Source: Pseudomonadota bacterium
GTDB taxonomy: Bacteria; BMS3Abin14
Assembly: GCA_016937135.1 (NCBI GenBank)
Contig: JAFGWO010000183.1
Location: 1-6,725, forward strand
DNA: 6,725 bases
Direction of reading: 5' to 3'
The position numbers and the translations under genes are program-made. A model generated the notes under the pieces. The model was given only the letters and a program-made list of their open reading frames with translations, had not been told where the DNA came from and did not search any database. This document shows, in pieces, positions 1 to 5,986 of the stretch (positions are counted from its first letter, which is position 1; each line of letters begins with the position of its first letter).

Positions 1-1169
1 AGGCTGGCCGCAAGGATGACGATGAACATGACGGCGATGGAATGGAACACGGCAGGTGCCGTCAGCCTGGCGTAAAGATGGGGATCCACGGCAACCCCTA
101 TGAAATCAAACCCTCCCCCGATCCAGGAGATGTCCCACCCCTGTTTTTCAAGGCGCAAGGACCAGAGGGCCCCGAGGGCGCCCCCCGCAAGGGATGCCAG
201 CAGGGTCAGGTAGAAGGTCTCTAAAAGGACCAGCGACGCCACGGAGAAAGGACCAAGGCCGAGGGCCCTCATGATGCCCACCTCCCTCGTTCTCTCGAAA
301 AGGGACATCAGCTGGGTGTTGATGATCCCCAGGGAGGCGATGGAAAAAATGACGAAGAGCATGATCGTCATGCTGGTGGAACTCAACCCCAGGTACTGGT
401 CGATTTCGGGGAAGAGCTGCTTCCAGTCCCTGACCTCGAGGTCCGGGTTTTCGAGGGAGCGGCTGATTGCCTTGCGGGATTCGACGAGCCTGTCCGGGTT
501 TTCCAGCCGGACAGCTATCTCGTGGATCTCGCCGGGAAGGACGATGAGGGCCGACAGGTCGTCCTTGTGCATGATCACCCCTCCCCGATCCAGGGCCTCT
601 CCGATGCTCTTTAAAACCCCTTTCACGGTAAAGAGGTCGTTTCCGAGGGATCCGTCCGCGGCCTGGGTCAGAAGGATGATCTCATCCCCCGGTCCGGCCG
701 AGAGGGTGCGGGAGAGATTTCTTCCGAGGATCACTTCCCCCTTCGCTCTTTCCCCCAGCCAGGCGCCGGCTTCCAGGTGTTTGTGGAGCTCAGTGACCCG
801 GGTTTCCTGCAGGGGGTCTATGCCCCAGAGCCTGGCTCCGGCCGAAAGGTTGCCCGAGCTGGCCAGGGCGGTGGCGAAAATTCTCGGGGCAGCCCTTCCG
901 GTGCCGGTCCCCATTACGGTATCCAGCACCTTTTCCGGGTTCCGGATGGTGTCGTACATGAGATGGTCTTCCAGGTAGTCCGGGTGATGGATCTGGACAT
1001 GGCCGCTTCCGAGGATGGTGGCATAGCGGACCATCTGCGCCAGCATGCCGTCCATGAGGGCATACCCCACGATCATCATGGTGAGGCCGAAGACCATGGA
1101 AAACAGGGTGATGACTGTTCTTCGGGGGTTTCTCCAGAGGTTCCTCCAGGCCATCCTGGCGAGGATCAT
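1..1169 (-). CDS. FtsX-like ABC transporter permease (LolC/E or MacB type), C-terminus cut off
   Basis: Inner-membrane permease subunit of an ABC transporter of the FtsX/MacB/LolCDE superfamily. These permeases usually drive lipoprotein release or periplasmic work rather than classical transmembrane transport. The frame is open from the ATG at 1169 to the window edge, 389 residues with no stop; family length suggests only a few dozen residues are missing. It opens with a short basic cytoplasmic stretch (MAWRNLWRNPRR). TM1 lies at about 19-38. A large periplasmic domain at about 40-255 has a MacB-core-like pattern, including a GDEIIL stretch near 161-166. TM2 lies at about 266-286, followed by the cytoplasmic family signature FERTREVGIMRALG at 291-304. 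TM3 is at about 309-337, and TM4 begins near 372. The start codon overlaps the upstream stop by one base (TAATG), with GGAGG 11 bases before it, so translation is probably coupled. The matching ATPase is not in view and should lie beyond position 1. The substrate is not determinable from sequence. Confidence 0.92.
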   Translation of the reverse strand, partial: MILARMAWRNLWRNPRRTVITLFSMVFGLTMMIVGYALMDGMLAQMVRYATILGSGHVQIHHPDYLEDHLMYDTIRNPEKVLDTVMGTGTGRAAPRIFATALASSGNLSAGARLWGIDPLQETRVTELHKHLEAGAWLGERAKGEVILGRNLSRTLSAGPGDEIILLTQAADGSLGNDLFTVKGVLKSIGEALDRGGVIMHKDDLSALIVLPGEIHEIAVRLENPDRLVESRKAISRSLENPDLEVRDWKQLFPEIDQYLGLSSTSMTIMLFVIFSIASLGIINTQLMSLFERTREVGIMRALGLGPFSVASLVLLETFYLTLLASLAGGALGALWSLRLEKQGWDISWIGGGFDFIGVAVDPHLYARLTAPAVFHSIAVMFIVILAAS

Positions 1170-1969
1170 TAGATGAGATCCCTCCGGGTCAGGGTGCTCA
1201 TGGAGAAAAAGCCCTCATCGATGTCCACTCCCAGCTGCAGTTCCTTGTAGACGATCCTGGTGTATTCCGCAGGCTTGTCCTCCGGGCGGAGGGTCATGAC
1301 GCTGGGGACGCGCCGGCCGGCAAGGGTTTTGACTTCCGAAAAGGTAACGGTCCTGGTGAGTTGTCCCTCTTCATCGTAGTATAGGGACACCAGGGGAATG
1401 AGATCCTCCGCGAGGACGGTGACCTCGATCCGTCCCCAGACCACCGGCGCGTCCGGTTTCGGAATCAGGGTTATCTCGTAGACCGGCACGCCGTCTCGCG
1501 TTCCCTCAAAGGTGATTTCCGAGGTGAAATCCTCCGCGAAGCGGCTCTCCTTGACAAGGTCATCGTTTGTGAAATGGCTTCCCATCCAGTTTGCCATCAT
1601 CATGGAGCCCGGCACCCGGATCACCCTGTTGACCCGGGGCAGGTAGTTCCAGATGTCCTGATTTTTTTTCAGGGTGGCCACACCGCGGTCCTTGGGGGGG
1701 TAGGTGATCACGATGAGGGAATATTCCTTCCCGTAGGACCAGGCTGAAAGCTCCATGGATCTTTCATAGTGCTCTGTTTTCACGTCCATCGTCATCTCGG
1801 CGTAGCTTGACTCGCCGCGCCACATGTCGTCGACTTTTTCAAGGATCTCCCGTGCGGTCATGGCAGCGGATATCCGCGGGAGGGAAAGGATCAGGGCGGA
1901 TGCGCAGACCAGCGCGGCCAGGGGAAACCAGCAGCGTGGTCCTTCAGGACGGGAACGGTTTGAATTCAT
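1169..1969 (-). CDS. Outer-membrane lipoprotein-sorting protein, LolA-like
   Basis: Periplasmic protein of the LolA-like outer membrane lipoprotein-sorting family, which has a half-barrel lipid-binding fold; 266 residues. A signal peptide is visible: charged N-terminus (residues 1-13), hydrophobic core at about 14-30, and cleavage likely after A35 or A36 in PRISAAMTA. The mature part starts with TAREILEKVDDMWRG, typical of the family. It continues with the characteristic segment from about 104 to 140 (NQDIWNYLPRVNRVIRVPGS, then MGSHFTNDDLVKE), followed by beta-rich segments to the C-terminus. C22 is not in a good lipobox because V precedes it, so this is probably soluble rather than a lipoprotein. 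An in-frame ATG exists at 2035. The ATG at 1969 was chosen because it has AGAGG six bases upstream, gives a clean signal peptide, and lies downstream of the likely promoter. The permease follows with a one-base overlap, so the two proteins probably pass a lipoprotein or lipid between them. It is not orthodox LolA by motif, and the cargo is unknown. Confidence 0.9.
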   Translation of the reverse strand: MNSNRSRPEGPRCWFPLAALVCASALILSLPRISAAMTAREILEKVDDMWRGESSYAEMTMDVKTEHYERSMELSAWSYGKEYSLIVITYPPKDRGVATLKKNQDIWNYLPRVNRVIRVPGSMMMANWMGSHFTNDDLVKESRFAEDFTSEITFEGTRDGVPVYEITLIPKPDAPVVWGRIEVTVLAEDLIPLVSLYYDEEGQLTRTVTFSEVKTLAGRRVPSVMTLRPEDKPAEYTRIVYKELQLGVDIDEGFFSMSTLTRRDLI

Positions 1970-1975
1970 GGCATA

Positions 1976-1980
1976 CCTCT
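1976..1980 (-). promoter_or_regulatory. Ribosome binding site deciding the LolA-like start
   Basis: On the minus strand the sequence reads AAAGAGGTATGCCATG. AGAGG lies six bases before the ATG at 1969. The first ATG in that string is out of frame and too close to the Shine-Dalgarno motif. The upstream in-frame ATG at 2035 would fall inside the promoter's -35 box. This supports a 266-residue protein rather than 288. Confidence 0.75.
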
Positions 1981-2006
1981 TTGACGGGCCGCATCGGTTC
2001 CTTCTC

Positions 2007-2035
2007 ATTCTGACCGACCGGACTGCCGATGTCAA
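2007..2035 (-). promoter_or_regulatory. Sigma-70-type promoter for the LolA-like/permease operon
   Basis: The minus strand carries a perfect -35 box TTGACA (2035-2030). A 17-base spacer follows, then CAGAAT (2012-2007), which matches four of six bases of the -10 consensus. Transcription would start near 2000, giving a leader of about 30 bases before the ATG at 1969. Just upstream lie a T-tract and an A-tract (2034-2050) that could act as an UP-like or bent element. This is a consensus match by eye with no experimental support. Confidence 0.5.
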
Positions 2036-2201
2036 AAAAAAGGGTTTTTTGGGAAAAGAACGGGGTCAATAAGTGTAGGAATAAAATATAAGAAAGTGTT
2101 GATTATTAATATTATAGCGGCGGATGTGAGGATGGGCCTCCCCCTCACGTTCCAAGTAGCTGTATTTCAAGGATTTTTATACCGCAGAAAAACCTCTTGG
2201 A

Positions 2202-2217
2202 CGGTATGTTTTTTGCA
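2202..2217 (+). promoter_or_regulatory. Possible sigma-54 (RpoN) promoter for the glutamate-synthase-like gene
   Basis: The sequence CGGTATGTTTTTTGCA has the invariant GG (2203-2204) and GC (2215-2216) of a -24/-12 promoter at the required 12-base offset. It also has a full TTGCA at the -12 side and a T-rich spacer. The -24 side is imperfect: consensus TGGCAC against CGGTAT. Transcription would start near 2228, leaving a leader of about 110 bases. No convincing sigma-70 pair was found for this gene. Sigma-54 control would suit a nitrogen-related enzyme, but the match is short and could be chance. Confidence 0.33.
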
Positions 2218-2279
2218 ACACAAACCAGGTTTTAAGTTCTTTTAATCCATGCCTCTCCCTGGCGCATGGGACCATTTCC

Positions 2280-2299
2280 GGCCAGCCGCGATTCTGGCC
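2280..2299 (+). other. Hairpin in the leader of the glutamate-synthase-like gene
   Basis: A perfect six-base inverted repeat, GGCCAG and CTGGCC, encloses an eight-base loop, CCGCGATT. It ends 24 bases before the Shine-Dalgarno motif. No T-run follows, so it is not an intrinsic terminator. It may be a modest mRNA structure affecting stability or translation, or have no function. Confidence 0.35.
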
Positions 2300-2323
2300 A
2301 GTTATTTCCACTTTTATTCCGGA

Positions 2324-2329
2324 AAGGAG
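2324..2329 (+). promoter_or_regulatory. Strong ribosome binding site of the glutamate-synthase-like gene
   Basis: AAGGAG lies seven bases before the ATG at 2337, near-ideal spacing. It fixes the N-terminus so that the cysteine cluster (residues 28-39) is part of the protein. Confidence 0.85.
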
Positions 2330-2336
2330 TTTTTGG

Positions 2337-3929
2337 ATGAACCTGAGACGGCCGAATGCGAGTTCTGCGACTGGAACCTTCAACCGCGCGAAGAATGTGG
2401 TCCCCATGTCGGGCCTGTGCGTCGACTGCATAGACGGGTGCAGGGGCGGCTGCGAGGTCTGGCTTTCCTCCTTCCGCGGTCGTGAGGTACTCTATCCGGG
2501 TCCCTTTGGCACCATAACCGCCGGAGCCGACAAGGATTACCCCCTCGACTATTCCCATATAAACATCCACGGCTATGCCGTCGGGGCCGAAGGGATGATG
2601 GGGAACCTGCAGCCCAATCCCGACGACGCGATCTTCCCCAACGTCGATGTCCAGACAGAGTACGGCTGGGATAAAAAAGTCAAGTTGAAGGTTCCCGTAT
2701 TCACAGGGGCATTGGGGTCCACCGAGATCGCCCGCGCCAACTGGGAGCATTTTGCCGTTGGCGCCGCCATTTCCGGCGTCACCATCGTCTGCGGCGAGAA
2801 CGTCTGCGGGATCGATCCCGGTCTGGAACTGAACAAGGACGGCAAGGTGAAAAGTTCCCCCGACATGGATCGGCGCATCAACTCCTACAGGAGATTCCAT
2901 GAGGGGTTCGGCGAGATCCTCGTCCAGATGAATGTCGAGGATACCCGGCTTGGCGTCGCCGAGTATGTCCTTGAAAAGCATCATTTAGACACCATCGAGC
3001 TTAAGTGGGGACAGGGGGCCAAATGCATCGGCGGCGAGATCAAGGTCAAGGAAATCGAAAGGGCCAAGGTCCTCAGGGACAGGGGCTATCTGGTCACGCC
3101 GGACCCGACGCAGCACGACATTCAGATGAGCTACAAGGACGGCGGCATAAAGGAATTCGAAAGGCATTCCCGCCTGGGCTTCGTCACCCGGGAAGGCTTC
3201 ATGGGGGAGGTGGAAAGGCTTCGCAAACTTGGTTTCGAGAGGATCACCCTCAAAACGGGAGCCTATTCCATGGCCGAACTGGCCATGGCGCTCCGATGGG
3301 GATCGGAAGCGAAGCTGGACCTTCTCACGATTGACGGCGCTCCCGGCGGAACAGGCATGAGCCCGTGGCCCATGATGAACGAATGGGGCATCCCCACCTT
3401 GTATCTGCAGTCCCTGGCCTACGAATTCGCCGAGAAATTAAAGGCGCAGGGGCTTCGCATCCCGGATCTTGCCATTGCAGGCGGGTTCTCTAACGAAGCG
3501 GATGTCTACAAGGCCATTGCCCTCGGCGCCCCCAATTTCAAGGCGGTCTGCATGGGCCGGGCCCTCATGATCCCGGCCATGGTCGGGAAGAATATTGAAA
3601 AATGGATGAAGGACGGCAACCTTCCCAAGACCGTTTCGAGGTACGGCGACAGTCCCGAGGAAATTTTCACCAACTACGAGGAGGTCAGGGACAAGTACGG
3701 GGATGACATCAAGCACATTCCGCTAGGGGCTATCGGCTTCCTGACCTTTTCCCACAAACTGCAGGTCGGCCTGCAGCAGCTGATGGCCGGGTCCCGGAGA
3801 TTCAGCCTGCCTGTGATTTCCCGGAAGGATATCTTCGCCCTCACCGAGGAAGCCGCGAAAGTGACCGGTCTCGCCTACGTGATGGATTCCTACAGGAAAG
3901 AGGCCGAAGCGATCCTGGAAGGGAAGTAG
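2337..3929 (+). CDS. FMN-binding glutamate-synthase-family protein with N-terminal cysteine cluster
   Basis: A 530-residue flavoprotein of the glutamate synthase central/FMN domain family (TIM barrel). Classical glutamate synthase makes glutamate from 2-oxoglutarate and glutamine-derived ammonia. This protein lacks the N-terminal glutaminase domain, so its reaction is uncertain. Residues 28-39 carry C28, C31, C35 and C39 (CVDCIDGCRGGC), suggesting a metal or Fe-S site. Next comes PFGTITAGADKDYPLDYSH (56-74). Barrel motifs are ELKWGQGAKCIGGE (221-234, the GQGAKPG-like phosphate/FMN region), TIDGAPGGTGMSP (331-343) and AGGFSNEADVYKAIALGA (381-398). The usual C-x5-C-x4-C ligands of a [3Fe-4S] cluster are not visible after the last of these, where the protein reads AVCMGRALMIPAMVG. 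Extra cysteines sit at 152, 157 and 230 near expected active-site loops. The strong Shine-Dalgarno fixes the start. It stands alone as a single gene, with a terminator after it and a possible sigma-54 promoter before it. The family call is firm; the physiological substrate is not. Confidence 0.93.
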   Translation: MNLRRPNASSATGTFNRAKNVVPMSGLCVDCIDGCRGGCEVWLSSFRGREVLYPGPFGTITAGADKDYPLDYSHINIHGYAVGAEGMMGNLQPNPDDAIFPNVDVQTEYGWDKKVKLKVPVFTGALGSTEIARANWEHFAVGAAISGVTIVCGENVCGIDPGLELNKDGKVKSSPDMDRRINSYRRFHEGFGEILVQMNVEDTRLGVAEYVLEKHHLDTIELKWGQGAKCIGGEIKVKEIERAKVLRDRGYLVTPDPTQHDIQMSYKDGGIKEFERHSRLGFVTREGFMGEVERLRKLGFERITLKTGAYSMAELAMALRWGSEAKLDLLTIDGAPGGTGMSPWPMMNEWGIPTLYLQSLAYEFAEKLKAQGLRIPDLAIAGGFSNEADVYKAIALGAPNFKAVCMGRALMIPAMVGKNIEKWMKDGNLPKTVSRYGDSPEEIFTNYEEVRDKYGDDIKHIPLGAIGFLTFSHKLQVGLQQLMAGSRRFSLPVISRKDIFALTEEAAKVTGLAYVMDSYRKEAEAILEGK

Positions 3930-3983
3930 GAAAAATACGGGGATATTCCAGTCATCCCGTCTGAAACGGTAAAACAAGGGAAA

Positions 3984-4018
3984 AAAGGGGCCGGCAGGGA
4001 ACAACTGCCGGTCCTTTT
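3984..4018. terminator. Bidirectional intrinsic terminator
   Basis: A 14-pair stem forms between AAAGGGGCCGGCAG (3984-3997) and CTGCCGGTCCTTT (4005-4017), extending to T4018 and including two G-U pairs. The loop is GGAACAA. The core CCGGCAG/CTGCCGG is perfect. On the plus strand the stem ends in CCTTTT. On the minus strand it is followed by CCCCTTTTTT, a better U-tract. It lies 55 bases after the glutamate-synthase-like stop and about 135 bases after the kinase stop, so it can end transcription of both convergent genes. Confidence 0.72.
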
Positions 4019-4084
4019 GCGACGAAGAAACGGAATTAAAAGAAAAGATAGGAGGTCAATAAAGGGGAAAAACGGCCGCCCGTG

Positions 4085-4150
4085 CCCCTACGCCCTAACG
4101 CACGCACGCCCTTACTCCCCTTCACCTTTCACCCTTCCTGCTCTTTCCCG
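4085..4150. repeat. Short imperfect direct repeats in a pyrimidine-rich intergenic tract
   Basis: ACGCCCTAAC (4090-4099) and ACGCCCTTAC (4106-4115) differ at one base. TTCACCT (4121-4127) is followed directly by TTCACCC (4128-4134). Few purines occur on the plus strand across this tract. It looks like low-complexity intergenic sequence rather than a coding or mobile element; a function cannot be assigned. Confidence 0.4.
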
Positions 4151-4152
4151 CG

Positions 4153-5733
4153 TCATTTTCCCGGGAGGACCCTTCCTGTCGCCAGGTCCACCACCAGAAC
4201 CGGATTCTGCCCTTCCTCAACCTTCACGGTCATTTCCCTGCGGATTCCCATTTCGTCGTTGGAAAGGACGAGCCTGTAGGAACCGACAGGGGTTTTTCCG
4301 ATGACGACGGGAGTTATTCCAAGATCCGCTTCCCTGAAGGTGACCCGGGCCCAGGGGATGGCTGCTATGCGCAGAGTACCGGTGGGGAGGGGTTCCAGGC
4401 CGACGGTGACTCCCGAAGTTTCCATGTCCCTGGAAAGGACCACTCTTGTTTCTTCATGTCCCTCAAGGGAGAGGGTCACCTCCAGGGACTCCTGCCCAGA
4501 GGGAATTAACACCGGAAGGGGCGTGAGCCCGAGAAAAGACCCCTTCGAGGAAACGCCGGCTCCAGAGGGCCGGGTGCTTACGGGGATGGAGACCTCGGGA
4601 TAGGTCAACTCCCTGGAGGGCACGGAGGGAGTTTCCAGTGTCGGGGATGAAAACTCAGGAGCCGCGCTGACGGCGGGTCTGCCGGCGTTTTTCGGAAGCC
4701 CCCCGGCAAGGAAAAAAAGGAGGACGGCCCCCAGGATCACCACCGGGATCGCAATAAGGCCGATGGAAGATTTTCTCATCTTTTGCGGGATGGTGGGAGC
4801 GGTTCCTGTGAATGCCTGGGATGGTTGGGGTTCCTGCTTCCGGATTTTTCCTATGCGCTGCCCCACCTTTTTGGCTGAAGCCGGTTCCAGGAAAGGCTCG
4901 AGCGCTTTTGTGACCTCCAGGGCAGATGCGGGACGGTTTTCCGGGGCCCGGGAGAGAAGAGAGTGGATCATCAGGGTTATTTCCGCCGGGAGGTCAGGGG
5001 AGATCCCCGAAAGGGGTTCGGGACTGGCCTCCTGGACGGCCCGGAGAGTCCCTCCCTCGCCGGAACGTAAAAAGGGGTGGACCCCGGATAAAAGCTGGTA
5101 GGCTGTCGTTCCGAGACTGAAAAGGTCGCTCCGGTGATCCAGCGTCCGGCCGTCTATCTGTTCCGGAGACATGTAGGCCAGTTTTCCCATAAGGGTTCCG
5201 GAAGGGGCGGTTCCGTCCATGGCGGCCCGGGCGATGCCGAAATCAGCGATCTTGACCTGGCCCTCCTCCGAGATGAGGATATTGTGAGGGGAAAAATCCC
5301 TGTGGATGACCCCGGCAGATGCGGTGGGATCCCTGGATGGGCAGGAATGGGCAAAGGCAAGGCCGCGGGCCGCTTCATGGATGATGTAAAGAGCCTCCTT
5401 GATGGGAAGGGGTGCCCCCTTTCCGAGGGATTTTAAAAGAGAGGTCAGGTCAGCCCCCTCAATGAGCTCCATCTCGATAAAGGGGGTGCCTTCGTGGATA
5501 TCAAAACCGTTGACCTGGACGATGTTGGGATGCCTTAGGGATGCGGCCACCCTGGCTTCCCGGGAAAAACGGCGGCGAAAGGACTCCTCGCGGGCCAGGT
5601 GAGGAAGGATCACTTTAAGGGCGACCTCGGCCTCGAAGCCTTCGGGTCCTCGTTTTATAGCCCGATAAACTTCCCCCATTCCGCCCATGCCGATGCGTTC
5701 CCGGAGGATGTATTTTCCGAAAACCTTTTCCAT
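4153..5733 (-). CDS. Transmembrane Ser/Thr protein kinase with C-terminal PEGA-like repeats
   Basis: Hanks-type Ser/Thr kinase of 526 residues. The cytoplasmic kinase domain (about 8-283) has the Gly-rich loop IGMGGMGEVY (14-23), ATP-binding K40 (VALK), helix-C E59, catalytic loop HRDFSPHN (144-151) with D146 and N151, DFG (164-166), SPE (189-191), D203 and R267. The usual HRDxK lysine is Ser148, a variant familiar from myxobacterial-type kinases, so activity is still likely. A linker (284-322) leads to one TM helix (about 323-344). The outer part has two PEGA-like beta repeats: about 380-436 (STRPSGAGVSSKGSFLGLTP) and about 452-517 (AIPWARVTFREADLGITP). Such repeats probably sense or bind envelope or wall components. 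The frame is open back to 5886. The ATG at 5733 was chosen because the domain begins MEKVFGKYILRERIG; no clear Shine-Dalgarno precedes it, and a 14-bp palindrome covers it. The gene stands alone, divergent from the PHP gene. Substrates are unknown. Confidence 0.93.
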   Translation of the reverse strand: MEKVFGKYILRERIGMGGMGEVYRAIKRGPEGFEAEVALKVILPHLAREESFRRRFSREARVAASLRHPNIVQVNGFDIHEGTPFIEMELIEGADLTSLLKSLGKGAPLPIKEALYIIHEAARGLAFAHSCPSRDPTASAGVIHRDFSPHNILISEEGQVKIADFGIARAAMDGTAPSGTLMGKLAYMSPEQIDGRTLDHRSDLFSLGTTAYQLLSGVHPFLRSGEGGTLRAVQEASPEPLSGISPDLPAEITLMIHSLLSRAPENRPASALEVTKALEPFLEPASAKKVGQRIGKIRKQEPQPSQAFTGTAPTIPQKMRKSSIGLIAIPVVILGAVLLFFLAGGLPKNAGRPAVSAAPEFSSPTLETPSVPSRELTYPEVSIPVSTRPSGAGVSSKGSFLGLTPLPVLIPSGQESLEVTLSLEGHEETRVVLSRDMETSGVTVGLEPLPTGTLRIAAIPWARVTFREADLGITPVVIGKTPVGSYRLVLSNDEMGIRREMTVKVEEGQNPVLVVDLATGRVLPGK

Positions 5734-5741
5734 GCATGGAA
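5728..5741. repeat. Perfect 14-bp palindrome over the kinase start codon
   Basis: TTCCATGCATGGAA reads the same on both strands. The kinase ATG (minus strand, 5733-5731) lies within it, and the place where a Shine-Dalgarno motif should be is partly occupied by it. It could be a protein-binding operator. About 0.4 such palindromes are expected by chance in a window of this size, so only the location makes it notable. Confidence 0.4.
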
Positions 5742-5986
5742 TGTAGCGGAAAAAAGTCCGGTGGAAAAGGGGAACTTGTTGACGTTTAAAGGGAATTTCG
5801 ATAGGGTTCCCCTTTCGTGGACGAAACGGAACTCCCGCTGGGAGAACAGGATGGATGAGCGGCCGAAAGAGGCAGCGAAAGAGCATCCGGAAAGGGATGC
5901 GAAGATACGGAAATTTACATCGTCAAGTCGCCAGTTCGTGCTGTTGTCTTTTCGTCTCATTGCCAGATCGTGAGTAAACTGTCGCT
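5734..5986. other. Divergent intergenic region between kinase and PHP genes
   Basis: This spacer of about 250 bases contains no recognisable gene. Two small dyads are visible: TTTCGTGGACGAAA (5813-5826, six-base arms around GG) and GCATCC/GGATGC with a six-base loop (5883-5900). No promoter close to the sigma-70 consensus was found for either gene. A TTGACG on the minus strand (5926-5921) has no matching -10 box. Neither start codon has a strong Shine-Dalgarno. The kinase frame runs open to 5886, so a longer kinase N-terminus cannot be fully excluded. Confidence 0.65.

Larger units (their letters stand above)
1970..2336. other. Divergent intergenic region between the LolA-like operon and the glutamate-synthase-like gene
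   Basis: This 367-base gap has no credible gene. It is markedly more A+T-rich than its flanks, above all at 2065-2120. It contains the minus-strand promoter (2007-2035), a run of A8-GGG-T6 (2034-2050), and an imperfect hairpin at 2124-2150 (eight pairs including one G-U, 11-base loop, no following T-run). It also holds a possible sigma-54 element (2203-2217), a leader hairpin (2280-2299) and a strong ribosome binding site (2324-2329). Short open frames here lack start signals and recognisable protein content. Confidence 0.8.
3930..4152. other. Convergent intergenic region
   Basis: The gap between two genes that point at each other contains the bidirectional terminator (3984-4018). It also contains a purine-rich stretch (about 4021-4075) and then a pyrimidine-rich stretch with short imperfect direct repeats (about 4085-4150). 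An isolated AGGAGGT at 4050-4056 is not followed by a usable start codon. No gene was seen. Confidence 0.75.

Noticed and set aside
271..978. Plus-strand open frame of 235 residues
   Set aside because: It lies antisense to the permease. The minus-strand frame carries membrane helices and the FERTREVGIMRALG signature, whereas this one has low-complexity, Ser/Arg-rich content and no ribosome binding site.
1970..2035. N-terminal extension of the LolA-like protein to the ATG at 2035
   Set aside because: The extension would overlap the promoter, lacks a ribosome binding site, and would bury the signal peptide behind 22 extra residues.
2099..2116. AT-rich TTGATT...TATAG sequence as a plus-strand sigma-70 promoter
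   Set aside because: The spacing between the possible boxes is far too short. The TATAAT on the minus strand at 2116-2111 also lacks a -35 box.
2232..2984. Minus-strand open frame of 250 residues
   Set aside because: It lies antisense to the glutamate-synthase-like gene, whose motifs and Shine-Dalgarno are clear. The reverse frame has no recognisable domain.
4050..4056. AGGAGGT that looks like an ideal Shine-Dalgarno
   Set aside because: No ATG, GTG or TTG occurs at a suitable distance. The first GTG, at 4082, is 25 bases away and opens a frame that runs antisense through the kinase end.
5734..5886. N-terminal extension of the kinase to the ATG at 5886
   Set aside because: The added 51 residues have no domain character and no ribosome binding site, and the family normally begins within about 15 residues of the Gly-rich loop. 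A short extension remains possible because the 5733 start also lacks a ribosome binding site.
5883..5900. GCATCC/GGATGC hairpin as a terminator
   Set aside because: It has only six pairs with no T-run, and it sits between divergent genes where no terminator is needed.
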